Shown one piece after another: positions 7,999-15,517 of a stretch of DNA of 64,000 nt. The stretch is from positions 291,869 to 355,868 of the forward strand of contig JADKAO010000007.1 in assembly GCA_016715285.1 (NCBI GenBank). The letters run 5' to 3'. The first letter of the stretch is position 1. Every line of letters begins with the position of its first letter. The notes beneath the pieces are model-generated. The model did no database searches. It had not been told where the DNA came from and saw only the letters and a list, made by a program, of their open reading frames with translations. A program made the translations under genes and the position numbers. This DNA is from Actinomycetales bacterium. GTDB lineage: Bacteria > Actinomycetota > Actinomycetes > Actinomycetales > Dermatophilaceae.

Positions 7999-8387
7999 GC
8001 GACGCCCACAACGCGTCCGAGACGGGCGCCGAGCACGGCAGCAGCGAGCCCCAACACGACGGTCAGTGCGACATTGGCCAGGGCAGCTCCGCGGCGCCCG
8101 TGGTGCCACAGCGCAACGGTGTCGACGGCCAGCGTCGACAGGGTGGACAGGCCGCCACCTAACCCGACGGTGAGGATGAGTCGGCCGGTCGAGCTGGCCG
8201 GCATACCCGCCACAAGCCCCACGACGAAGGACGCCACGGTGTTGGCCAGGAGCACCCCAGTGGGCCACGAGGGGGAGGGCGGATGGGCGCGATCGGACGG
8301 CGTCAGAGACACCACGGCATACCGGAGCACGCTGCCTGCCGAACCCGCGGCGAGCACGGCCAACCACACCCACCCAGGCGCATTCAT
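7995..8387 (-). CDS. crcB: Fluoride channel Fluc/CrcB, second subunit
   Basis: A 130-residue, four-helix membrane protein of the Fluc fluoride-export channel family. Motifs: GSAGSVLRYAVV near the N-terminus, LLANTVASFVVG in helix 2 (conserved Asn), and GLGGGLSTLSTLAVDT in helix 3, the counterpart of the Na+/Phe-box region TTFSTF. The ATG at 8387 overlaps the stop of the other crcB (ATGA), so the two are co-translated and probably form a heterodimer, as known for paired actinobacterial and lactobacilli Fluc proteins. Its 3' end overlaps by 4 bp the end of the convergent ABC ATPase gene. Confidence 0.88.
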   Translation of the reverse strand: MNAPGWVWLAVLAAGSAGSVLRYAVVSLTPSDRAHPPSPSWPTGVLLANTVASFVVGLVAGMPASSTGRLILTVGLGGGLSTLSTLAVDTVALWHHGRRGAALANVALTVVLGLAAAVLGARLGRVVGVA

Positions 8388-8758
8388 CGGGTGGCTCCAA
8401 CCCGGCGCCCGACAGCGGCAGCCAGGATGCCGCCCGCGATGCTCACCGCGAGGGTGGCGACCGCCGGCCCGGTCGGTGAGCCGTCGACCACCCCCAGCGC
8501 GAGCGCCGAGAAGGTCGTAAAGGCCCCCAAGATCCCTGTCCCGGCAAACGCGCGCCACCGCGCTGGGTCCTCCCCGGACAGCGCGAGCGTCGAGAGCCAG
8601 CCCAGGGCCAGGGCGCCCACGACATTCACCACCGCGATACCGGGGTCCCAACCGCTGATCGGGCCCACGACGGCATCCAGCAGTACCCGCGCTAGGGTCC
8701 CGATCGCGCCGCCGACGGCGACTTCCCGCCAGTAGGGCAGACGGGTGTGCAGCGGCAT
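8384..8758 (-). CDS. crcB: Fluoride channel Fluc/CrcB, first subunit
   Basis: A 124-residue Fluc subunit with four membrane helices. Motifs are GGAIGTLARVLL, VNVVGALALGW with the conserved Asn, and GILGAFTTFSALALG, which contains the Phe-box sequence TTFS that lines the fluoride path in characterised Fluc channels. It confers resistance to cytoplasmic fluoride by passive export. No fluoride riboswitch was recognised upstream; instead a TANNNT element lies 7 nt before the ATG, suggesting a leaderless transcript. The second subunit gene overlaps by 4 bp. The GTATGCCG word overlaps the start codon itself (GGT-ATG-CCG). Confidence 0.88.
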   Translation of the reverse strand: MPLHTRLPYWREVAVGGAIGTLARVLLDAVVGPISGWDPGIAVVNVVGALALGWLSTLALSGEDPARWRAFAGTGILGAFTTFSALALGVVDGSPTGPAVATLAVSIAGGILAAAVGRRVGATR

Positions 8759-8765
8759 ACCGCTC

Positions 8766-8771
8766 AGCCTA
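8766..8771 (-). promoter_or_regulatory. Candidate -10 (TAGGCT) of the crcB pair
   Basis: Read on the minus strand, TAGGCT ends 7 nt before the ATG at 8758. There is no purine-rich ribosome binding site, which fits a leaderless transcript. Confidence 0.45.
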
Positions 8772-8794
8772 GAGACGCCAAGGTGCGCCGGCGC

Positions 8795-9361
8795 TCAGGT
8801 GCGCAGCAGGAGATCCGCGCGGGCGGCGGGGTCGTCGCGCGCGAAGAGAGCGCGCTCCTGCGCGGCCCAACGCTCCCAGTGCGGTCGGTAGGTGTCCCCG
8901 TCGCGCGCGAGAGCACGATCCCGGCGAACTGGCGCCTCCGCGTCGAGCCAAACCCGGACGGCGAGGTATGCCGCGGCGGCACCCGCGCTGCTGCCGCAGC
9001 CTTCCACGACGAGGAGGGGGGTCGCGGGGACTGTGACGGTCCCGGTGATCTTGCTGAGGTCCCAATCCCAGTAGGGGTAGTGGCCGTCGCGTCCCTCCGC
9101 GAGGGGTGCCAGGACGCTGTGTGCGAGCAGGTCAACCGCCGCCTCCAGACCGTCCCAGCCTGGATAGATGTGGTCCATCCGGAGAAGCGGTGCCGAAAGC
9201 GCCGCCGAAACCGCCTGTCCCAGAGTGGTTTTACCCGATCCGCTCGGCCCGTCGATGGCGATGACGAAGCACGCGCTCCCAGGCGGGCGGACGGTTGCGC
9301 TTGACGCGAGGGCCAGGACCATGTCGATGTGGTCTGGGTGGGACAGGAGACGAACGTTCAT
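8795..9361 (-). CDS. P-loop NTPase, uridine-kinase-like small kinase
   Basis: A 188-residue cytosolic protein with Walker A IAIDGPSGSGKTTL near residues 25-38, then MDHIYPGWDGL, the substrate-side motif seen in uridine kinase-like ATPases, a region YWDWDLSKITG, a hydrophobic Walker B-like strand LLVVEGCG, and an Arg-rich lid (APVRRDRALARDGDTYR). The closest family is the uridine kinase/AAA-like small kinases of actinobacteria; the true substrate is unknown. The ATG at 9361 has GGAG five bases upstream; an internal ATG at 9322 is a possible alternative. It is divergent from the CorC-like gene. Confidence 0.7.
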   Translation of the reverse strand: MNVRLLSHPDHIDMVLALASSATVRPPGSACFVIAIDGPSGSGKTTLGQAVSAALSAPLLRMDHIYPGWDGLEAAVDLLAHSVLAPLAEGRDGHYPYWDWDLSKITGTVTVPATPLLVVEGCGSSAGAAAAYLAVRVWLDAEAPVRRDRALARDGDTYRPHWERWAAQERALFARDDPAARADLLLRT

Positions 9362-9426
9362 GGAACTCCGGACTTGCAGGGATCGTGCGGCCTCAGGGGT
9401 ATGCGGGATGGGTGTCATCGGTCCCG

Positions 9427-9432
9427 TAATCT
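9427..9432 (+). promoter_or_regulatory. Candidate -10 (TAATCT), leaderless CNNM operon
   Basis: TAATCT lies 6 nt before the GTG at 9439, without a Shine-Dalgarno sequence. Transcription would start at or next to the start codon. Confidence 0.5.
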
Positions 9433-9438
9433 TCACGC

Positions 9439-10842
9439 GTGAGCATCGCATTGTCCCTGCTCCTGGGCGTTCTTATCGTGGCGGCGATTACGGCTGCCAC
9501 CGCCTTCTTCGTCGCCCAAGAGTTTGCGTACATGGCGGTGGACCGGTCAAAGCTCCAGGCAGCGGCGGCGAGCGGCGATGCGCAGGCCCAGCGCACCCTC
9601 GCGATCACGCGCCGCACGTCCTTCATGTTGAGCGGCGCCCAACTCGGGATCACTGTCACCGGTCTGCTCGTGGGATATGTCGCGGAACCACTCATCGGCG
9701 AGTCACTGGCGCGGCTGATGGGTGCCTCTTCGGCTGCTGGACAGGAGGTCGAGTCGACGGGTTGGCTCCCGTGGGGCGTAGCGCTGGCGCTCGGCAGCAT
9801 GGTGGCCCTGCTGTTTTCAACCTTTGTGCAGATGCTGGCCGGGGAGCTGCTCCCTAAGAACTACGCCATTGCGCGGTCTGAACCAGTTGCGCGTCGACTC
9901 GCCACACCCACCCGTATCTACCTCGCCGTTTTCGGCCCGCTGATCTGGGTCTTTGACAAGGCGGCTGAGGCATTCCTCAAGCTGGTAGGAGTGGCACCAG
10001 TCCACGATGTCGAGCAGGCCGCATCAGCTCGCGACCTCGCCTCCGTGGTCGAAGATTCGATGGAAAGTGGGGAGCTTTCTCGAGAGCTGTCGATCTTGCT
10101 CGATCGCATTCTCGACTTTCCGCAGCACAACGTGGACCACGCCATGGTGCCCCGCGGCCGGGCCGATGTCATGGATCCCGACGCCACCGTTGGTGACGCT
10201 CGTCTAGTCATGGCAACGGGTCACACGAGGTACCCCGTCCTCGGGGATGACGACGAGATCGTGGGTGTCGTGCACCTGAAGGACCTTCTGCCCCTGACGG
10301 ACTTCGCGGCACCGATCCGCGATGCGCTGCGCCCAGCAGTGGTCGTGCACGAGCTGATGGATCTGCCGGATGCGCTCCGGGCCTTGATCACGGCCGATGA
10401 GGAATTGGCTTGTGTCGTCGATGAATACGGATCTTTCACCGGGATTCTCACCCTTGAGGACCTCGCCGAAGAGGTTGTCGGTGAGTTGCTGGACGAGCAC
10501 GACGAGCACGACGATCACGTGCGAAGCGAGGTCGTCGCGGTCGACAACTCCGGCTGGATCGTGTCTGGAGATGCGTATGTTGACGAAGTGGAACGAGCCC
10601 TCTGGATCGACCTGCCGCCGGGCCCATACGAAACCATCTCCGGGCTGGTTGTCGATCACCACAAGGTCCTGCCACGTGTTGGCGACGTTGTCGTGGTCCC
10701 ACTCCCCGTGAGCTCAGAGGACCTGGTGCGAGCAGACGAACCTCCCCCTCGTCAATTGCACGTTGAGGTTCTTGAGGTCAGCCGTCACGTCCCGAGCCGC
10801 CTGCGCTTGAGCATCCAGGAGACGGGAGACGTTGACACATGA
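9439..10842 (+). CDS. CNNM/CorC-type membrane protein with CBS pair and CorC_HlyC domain
   Basis: A 467-residue protein of the HlyC/CorC (CNNM) family, linked in characterised members to magnesium and cobalt transport or homeostasis. Order of domains: a DUF21 transmembrane region (about residues 1-200, beginning IALSLLLGVLIVAAIT and containing VAQEFAYMAVDRSKL), a CBS pair (about 215-335, with TRYPVLGDDDEIVGVVHLKDLL and VVDEYGSFTGILTLEDLAEEVVGEL), and a C-terminal CorC_HlyC transporter-associated domain (about 355-455). The full set is present, unlike in the following paralogue, whose ATG overlaps this stop. Confidence 0.88.
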   Translation: MSIALSLLLGVLIVAAITAATAFFVAQEFAYMAVDRSKLQAAAASGDAQAQRTLAITRRTSFMLSGAQLGITVTGLLVGYVAEPLIGESLARLMGASSAAGQEVESTGWLPWGVALALGSMVALLFSTFVQMLAGELLPKNYAIARSEPVARRLATPTRIYLAVFGPLIWVFDKAAEAFLKLVGVAPVHDVEQAASARDLASVVEDSMESGELSRELSILLDRILDFPQHNVDHAMVPRGRADVMDPDATVGDARLVMATGHTRYPVLGDDDEIVGVVHLKDLLPLTDFAAPIRDALRPAVVVHELMDLPDALRALITADEELACVVDEYGSFTGILTLEDLAEEVVGELLDEHDEHDDHVRSEVVAVDNSGWIVSGDAYVDEVERALWIDLPPGPYETISGLVVDHHKVLPRVGDVVVVPLPVSSEDLVRADEPPPRQLHVEVLEVSRHVPSRLRLSIQETGDVDT

Positions 10843-11843
10843 GCGCCGCCCTCGTCGTCGCCGTGACGGCTTCACTCATCGTCCTAAGTGCCTTCTTTGT
10901 CGCAGTGGAGTTCTCCCTCATGGCCGTCAGGCGCCACCGGCTAGAGCAGGCGGCAGCTGGGTCGCGTGCGGCACGCAGTGCCTTGCGATCGGGCAGCGAG
11001 CTCACGATCGTGCTAGCCGGCGCGCAACTCGGCATCACGGTGTGCACCCTGGGGCTCGGGGCGATCACCAAACCGGCGGTCCACCACGCGCTGACACCCG
11101 TGATGCAACGCACCGGGCTCCCAGAGTCGACATCCAATGTCGTCGCATTTATCCTCGCGCTCTTTGTCGTGACTTTCCTCCACCTGGTGATCGGAGAGAT
11201 GGCACCCAAGTCATGGGCCATTGCCCATCCTGAGCTCGTAGCGACGGTCTTCGCCATCCCGATGCGGGCCTATCTCTACGTGACTCGGCCGATGCTCACT
11301 GCGCTCAACTCGAGCGCCAACCGCATCGTGCGTGCGTTGGGGGTTGAGCCGGTGAACGAGTTGTCCACAACTCGTGACCCAGCTGCTCTCGCCGCTCTCG
11401 TGGAGCACTCAGCAAGGGCGGGTGCCCTCGAGGGTCCGTATGCCGCGTCCCTCAGCCACGCGCTGATGTTGCGTGAAACCACCCTGGGGGATCTCCCATC
11501 CCTGGACGCCCCGATCACCTCAGTGCCGCTGGGGTCCTCCGTGGCAGACGTGCAAGCCGCGACGATGCGCTCGGGCCACCTCCGCGTCCTCGTCCTGGAC
11601 GGAGACCGGGTGAGCGGTGTCGTCCACGTGCGCGACACCTTGGCGCTCACCGACATCGCCGAGGTGCCAGCCACAGCTGTCGTCCGCCCGGCTCTCGAGC
11701 TCGATGTCGCCACCCCCCTCCCCAACGCCATCACGGCCATGCGCGAGAGCGGTGCGCAGATCGTCGTCGTGCGGCGTGGATACCACCTCGCCGGAGTGGT
11801 GACGATCGACGACATCCTGCCCCAGCTCCTGCCCGCTCCGTGA
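10839..11843 (+). CDS. CNNM/CorC paralogue lacking the C-terminal CorC_HlyC domain
   Basis: A 334-residue paralogue of the preceding protein. The DUF21 membrane domain is intact (VTASLIVLSAFFVAVEFSLM, then LAGAQLGITVCTLGLGAI and IGEMAPKSWAIA), followed by a CBS pair ending VVVRRGYHLAGVVTIDDIL. The protein stops there, so the CorC_HlyC domain of its neighbour is absent. Tandem long and short CNNM genes with ATGA overlap are common in actinobacteria and suggest a heteromeric complex. Membrane localisation is clear; the ion specificity is not. Confidence 0.85.
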   Translation: MSAALVVAVTASLIVLSAFFVAVEFSLMAVRRHRLEQAAAGSRAARSALRSGSELTIVLAGAQLGITVCTLGLGAITKPAVHHALTPVMQRTGLPESTSNVVAFILALFVVTFLHLVIGEMAPKSWAIAHPELVATVFAIPMRAYLYVTRPMLTALNSSANRIVRALGVEPVNELSTTRDPAALAALVEHSARAGALEGPYAASLSHALMLRETTLGDLPSLDAPITSVPLGSSVADVQAATMRSGHLRVLVLDGDRVSGVVHVRDTLALTDIAEVPATAVVRPALELDVATPLPNAITAMRESGAQIVVVRRGYHLAGVVTIDDILPQLLPAP

Positions 11844-11894
11844 CACCCCGTGGCTGGGCTCGGGAATACGGTCGTCAGGTATGCCGCTCCCGGT

Positions 11895-11900
11895 TAGGGT
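11895..11900 (+). promoter_or_regulatory. Candidate -10 (TAGGGT), leaderless hisF
   Basis: TAGGGT lies 6 nt before the ATG at 11907. A copy of GTATGCCG (11879-11886) sits just upstream of it, one of the few intergenic copies. Confidence 0.45.
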
Positions 11901-11906
11901 TCCAGC

Positions 11907-12680
11907 ATGACTGTCGCCACGCGCGTGATTGCCTGCCTGGACGTCGATGACGGCCGGGTGGTCAAAGGCGTGAACTTCGCCAACCTGCGCGACGCGGGCG
12001 ACCCGGTCGAGCTGGCTCGGTCCTACGACGCACAAGGCGTGGACGAGTTGACCTTCCTCGACGTCACCGCAAGCAGCGGCGACCGCGAGACGACTTTTGA
12101 CGTGGTGCGTCGCACGGCCGAACAGATTTTCATCCCCCTCACGGTCGGCGGGGGAGTGCGCACCGTCGAGGACGTCGACCGGCTGCTGCGCGCTGGGGCC
12201 GACAAGGTTGGCGTCAACACGGCGGCGATCGCCCGCCCCGAACTCATCGCCGAGATCGCTGACCGCTTTGGCGCGCAGGTGCTCGTCCTCTCGGCAGACG
12301 TGCGGCGTCGCCGCGCCGACGACGGCTCGCTCACCGACGATTTCGTCATGACGACCCATGGTGGCCGCACTCCCGTTGACCTCGATGCGGTCGCGTGGTG
12401 CGCCCGCGCGCAGGAGCTCGGCGCAGGCGAGATCCTGCTCAACTCGATGGACGCCGATGGCACCAAGGACGGCTTTGACCTGCCGCTCATCCGTGCTGTG
12501 CGCGCTGCGGTGACGGTGCCGTTGATCGCCAGCGGCGGTGCTGGGCGAGTCGAGCACTTCGCCCCGGCCGTCCACGCCGGTGCTGATGCCGTCCTCGCCG
12601 CGAGTGTCTTCCACTTTGGTGACCTCACCGTCGGCGAGGTCAAGGCTGCGATGCGCGCGGACGGAATCGAGGTCCGGTGA
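11907..12680 (+). CDS. hisF: Imidazole glycerol phosphate synthase cyclase subunit HisF
   Basis: The 257-residue TIM-barrel cyclase that, with ammonia from HisH, converts PRFAR to imidazole glycerol phosphate and AICAR. Both catalytic Asp regions are visible: ACLDVDDGRVVKGVNF at the N-terminus and LSADVRRR near residue 130. Phosphate-binding segments GGGVRT and ASGGAG are present. hisH and hisA are not in the window, so hisF is separated from the rest of the pathway. A class I methyltransferase gene overlaps its stop codon (GTGA). Confidence 0.96.
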   Translation: MTVATRVIACLDVDDGRVVKGVNFANLRDAGDPVELARSYDAQGVDELTFLDVTASSGDRETTFDVVRRTAEQIFIPLTVGGGVRTVEDVDRLLRAGADKVGVNTAAIARPELIAEIADRFGAQVLVLSADVRRRRADDGSLTDDFVMTTHGGRTPVDLDAVAWCARAQELGAGEILLNSMDADGTKDGFDLPLIRAVRAAVTVPLIASGGAGRVEHFAPAVHAGADAVLAASVFHFGDLTVGEVKAAMRADGIEVR

Positions 12681-13312
12681 CCTCCCCTGACAGCCCGCGC
12701 GAGCGCATTCCCACACTCTGGGAGGCCAAGCTGGCCGCCGACCCCGGCCACTCGAGCTGGTACATCGAGCGTTTCCGCGGGCTCGTCGCCGACGGCATGG
12801 ACATTGTGGGTGAGGGCCGCACCATTGACGCGATGGTCCCGCGCGGCTCGCGCATCCTCGACGCTGGCTGCGGCTTTGGTCGCGTCGGCGGCTATCTCGC
12901 CTCGGTCGGCCACATCGTCGTCGGAGTCGACGTCGATCCCACCCTGATCGAGGCTGCGCGCGAGGATCACCCCGCTGCCACCTGGATCACCGGTGACCTC
13001 GCCGAGCTGGATCTGGCGGCACACGGCATACCGCAGCCGTTTGATGCCATCGTGTGCGCCGGCAACGTGCTCCCGTTCGCGGCGCCCAGCACGCGCGGTG
13101 AAATCCTCGCGCGCTTCGCCAGGCACCTCGCACCCGGCGGCCGCGCGGTGGTCGGCTTCGGGACGGACCGGGAGTATGCCGTGCCAGAGTTCCTGGGCCA
13201 CGTCGACGCCGCGGGACTCGTGCCCGAACTCCTGCTATCGACGTGGGACCTCGTGCCCTACCGCGCCGACGCAGACTTCATCGTCGCGATCCTGCGGCGC
13301 GCGGCGGACTGA
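12677..13312 (+). CDS. Class I SAM-dependent methyltransferase
   Basis: A 211-residue cytosolic protein. After about 50 N-terminal residues comes the Rossmann-like SAM-binding motif ILDAGCGFGRVGGYL, followed by VVGVDVDPTLIEAAR with the acidic residue that binds the ribose, then a WITGDLAELDL motif II and VCAGNVLPFA motif III. No target-recognition feature is apparent, so the substrate is unknown. It starts with GTG overlapping the hisF stop, suggesting translational coupling. Confidence 0.8.
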   Translation: MTSPDSPRERIPTLWEAKLAADPGHSSWYIERFRGLVADGMDIVGEGRTIDAMVPRGSRILDAGCGFGRVGGYLASVGHIVVGVDVDPTLIEAAREDHPAATWITGDLAELDLAAHGIPQPFDAIVCAGNVLPFAAPSTRGEILARFARHLAPGGRAVVGFGTDREYAVPEFLGHVDAAGLVPELLLSTWDLVPYRADADFIVAILRRAAD

Positions 13313-13342
13313 GCGCTGAGCGAGGACACTCTGCGGGTGAGA

Positions 13343-13348
13343 GACAAT
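13343..13348 (+). promoter_or_regulatory. Candidate -10 (GACAAT), leaderless ispG
   Basis: GACAAT lies 6 nt before the ATG at 13355, with no ribosome binding site between them. Confidence 0.4.
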
Positions 13349-13354
13349 GGCGGC

Positions 13355-14530
13355 ATGCCCGTTTCTCTCGGTATGCCGCAGGGTCCCGCCCCGGTCGTCG
13401 CCCCCCGCCGTGTCACGCGCAAGATCCGCGTCGGCAAGGTCGAGGTCGGTGGTGACGCCCCCATCTCGGTGCAGTCGATGTGCACCACGCCGACAGTCGA
13501 CGTCAACTCGACCCTGCAACAGATCGCCGAACTCACGGCAGCGGGATGCGACATCGTGCGGGTTGCGTGCCCCAGCCAGGACGACGCCGACGCGCTGCCC
13601 GACATCGCGCGCAAATCGCAGATCCCGGTCATCGCGGATATCCACTTCCAGCCCAAGTATGTCTTCGCAGCCATCGATGCCGGCTGCGCTGCCGTGCGGG
13701 TCAACCCCGGCAACATCCGGGCGTTCGACGACCAGGTCAAGCAGATTGCTGCCGCAGCGCGCGACGCTGGCGTGTCGATCCGGATCGGGGTCAACGCGGG
13801 GTCGTTGGACAAGCGGCTGTTGGCCAAGTACGGCAAGCCAACCGCTGAAGCATTGGTGGAATCAGCTGTCTGGGAAGCCAGTCTGTTTGAAGAGCACGAC
13901 TTCCACGACTTCAAGATCTCGGTCAAACACCACGACCCGGTCGTCATGATCAAGGCCTATGAGCAGCTTTCGGAGCGGGGCAACTGGCCGCTGCACCTCG
14001 GGGTGACCGAGGCTGGGCCAGCGTTCCAGGGGACGATCAAGTCCGCGACTGCCTTTGGTGCGCTGCTGTCGCGGGGGATCGGTGACACGATCCGAGTCTC
14101 GCTGTCAGCGCCCCCGGTCGAAGAAGTCAAGGTCGGCAACCAGATCCTCCAGTCGCTCAACCTCAAGCCCCGCAAGCTCGAGATCGTCTCGTGCCCCTCA
14201 TGTGGCCGCGCCCAAGTCGATGTGTACACGCTTGCCGAGCAGGTCACGGCTGGGCTTGAGGGGCTGACCGTGCCGCTGCGCGTCGCGGTGATGGGCTGTG
14301 TCGTCAACGGTCCAGGGGAGGCCCGTGAGGCCGATCTCGGGGTTGCGTCCGGCAACGGCAAGGGCCAGATCTTCGTCAAGGGCGAGGTCATCAAGACCGT
14401 GCCCGAGGCCCTGATCGTCGAGACGCTCATCGAAGAAGCTATGCGCCTCGCCGAGGAAATGGGCGAGCCCGTGGATCTCGATGACGACGCGGGCACAACT
14501 GCGGTCAAGCCCATCGTTACCGTCTCCTGA
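13355..14530 (+). CDS. ispG: 4-hydroxy-3-methylbut-2-enyl diphosphate synthase IspG
   Basis: A [4Fe-4S] enzyme of the methylerythritol phosphate pathway that reduces MEcPP to HMBPP for isoprenoid synthesis. The 391-residue length is typical of the bacterial two-domain form. Barrel motifs include ISVQSMCTTPT and FKISVKHHD; the cluster ligands are the Cys residues in VSCPSCGRAQVD and VMGCVVNGPGE together with the Glu of the latter motif. The ATG at 13355 was chosen over an upstream GTG because it sits behind a -10-like element and matches family length. The downstream GNAT gene is a conserved actinobacterial neighbour (as with gcpE and Rv2867c in Mycobacterium tuberculosis). Confidence 0.96.
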   Translation: MPVSLGMPQGPAPVVAPRRVTRKIRVGKVEVGGDAPISVQSMCTTPTVDVNSTLQQIAELTAAGCDIVRVACPSQDDADALPDIARKSQIPVIADIHFQPKYVFAAIDAGCAAVRVNPGNIRAFDDQVKQIAAAARDAGVSIRIGVNAGSLDKRLLAKYGKPTAEALVESAVWEASLFEEHDFHDFKISVKHHDPVVMIKAYEQLSERGNWPLHLGVTEAGPAFQGTIKSATAFGALLSRGIGDTIRVSLSAPPVEEVKVGNQILQSLNLKPRKLEIVSCPSCGRAQVDVYTLAEQVTAGLEGLTVPLRVAVMGCVVNGPGEAREADLGVASGNGKGQIFVKGEVIKTVPEALIVETLIEEAMRLAEEMGEPVDLDDDAGTTAVKPIVTVS

Positions 14531-14551
14531 AACTCTGGCACGCTTGCTGCC

Positions 14552-15397
14552 GTGCTCCGACGTCACTCCTCGGTGCGGGTGCTCACACCCGCCGATCGGG
14601 ATGAAGCACTGGCGCTGTGCGCACGCAATCCAGCGGCCAATTGTTTTGTTGCCTCGCGCCTCGATGAAGGTGCGCTGAACTCGCCCAACACCGGCCTACT
14701 CGGCTTCGATGCCGGCGGCCAGCTTGAGGCGTTGCTGTGGACAGGGGTCAACCTCGTGCCCGTCGAAGCCACCCCCGACGCGATTGCTGAGTTCGCCCAT
14801 CGGGTGCGTCGGCAAAGACGGCAATGCGCGTCCATTTTTGGACCTCGGGATCAGGTGGCCGGGTTGTGGTCGGAGTTGTCTCCGATGTGGGGACCCGCGC
14901 GCACGATCCGCCACGTCCAGCCGCTGATGGCGACCTCCATTCCGCCCAGCCAGCTTGGTATGCCGTGCGACTCCCGGGTGCGGCTCGCGACAGCTGCCGA
15001 TGTCGACCTCGTGGTGCCAGCTGCCGCCGCGATGTTTACCGACGAGATCGGCTACCCACCTTTTGCCGGGTCGACGACGGCATACCGGTCCACGATTTCT
15101 GCTCTCATCCGTGCCCAGCGGACCTATGTGTGGGTCGAAGACGGCCGGTGTCTTTTTAAGGCCGATGTCGGTTCGGTGGGCGTCGGCGCGGCTCAGATCC
15201 AGGGCGTCTGGCTGTTGCCGAGCCTCAGGGGCCGCGGACTGTCGGTGCCGCTCATGGCGGCGGTCACCGAGCACATTCTCCGATTCGTTGCCCCGATGGC
15301 GTCGCTCTACGTCAATGACTTCAACCACGCCGCCCGCTCGACGTATGAGGCACTCGGCTTCCAGCCCGCAGGGACGTTCAGCACCGTCCTCATGTGA
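14552..15397 (+). CDS. GNAT N-acetyltransferase with DUF4081 domain
   Basis: A 281-residue two-domain protein: an N-terminal DUF4081 half (ALCARNPAANCFVASRLDEG and following) and a C-terminal GNAT fold with the acetyl-CoA loop VWLLPSLRGRGLSVPLM and the closing motif YVNDFNHAARSTYEALGF. The substrate is unknown; the family is conserved between ispG and proS in actinobacteria. The gene starts with GTG 21 bp after ispG, with no strong promoter between, so it is probably part of the ispG transcript. Confidence 0.82.
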   Translation: MLRRHSSVRVLTPADRDEALALCARNPAANCFVASRLDEGALNSPNTGLLGFDAGGQLEALLWTGVNLVPVEATPDAIAEFAHRVRRQRRQCASIFGPRDQVAGLWSELSPMWGPARTIRHVQPLMATSIPPSQLGMPCDSRVRLATAADVDLVVPAAAAMFTDEIGYPPFAGSTTAYRSTISALIRAQRTYVWVEDGRCLFKADVGSVGVGAAQIQGVWLLPSLRGRGLSVPLMAAVTEHILRFVAPMASLYVNDFNHAARSTYEALGFQPAGTFSTVLM

Positions 15398-15517
15398 CCC
15401 CGTGTGACGCTTGGTGCGGGCCTCGTGTGGCCCGCGCTCGCCGTGCGCTCAAGAATCGAGGCGAGCGGACGGCATACGGGCCGATATCCTTCCGGGGCAC
15501 CCGCTGAAGGAGAGATT

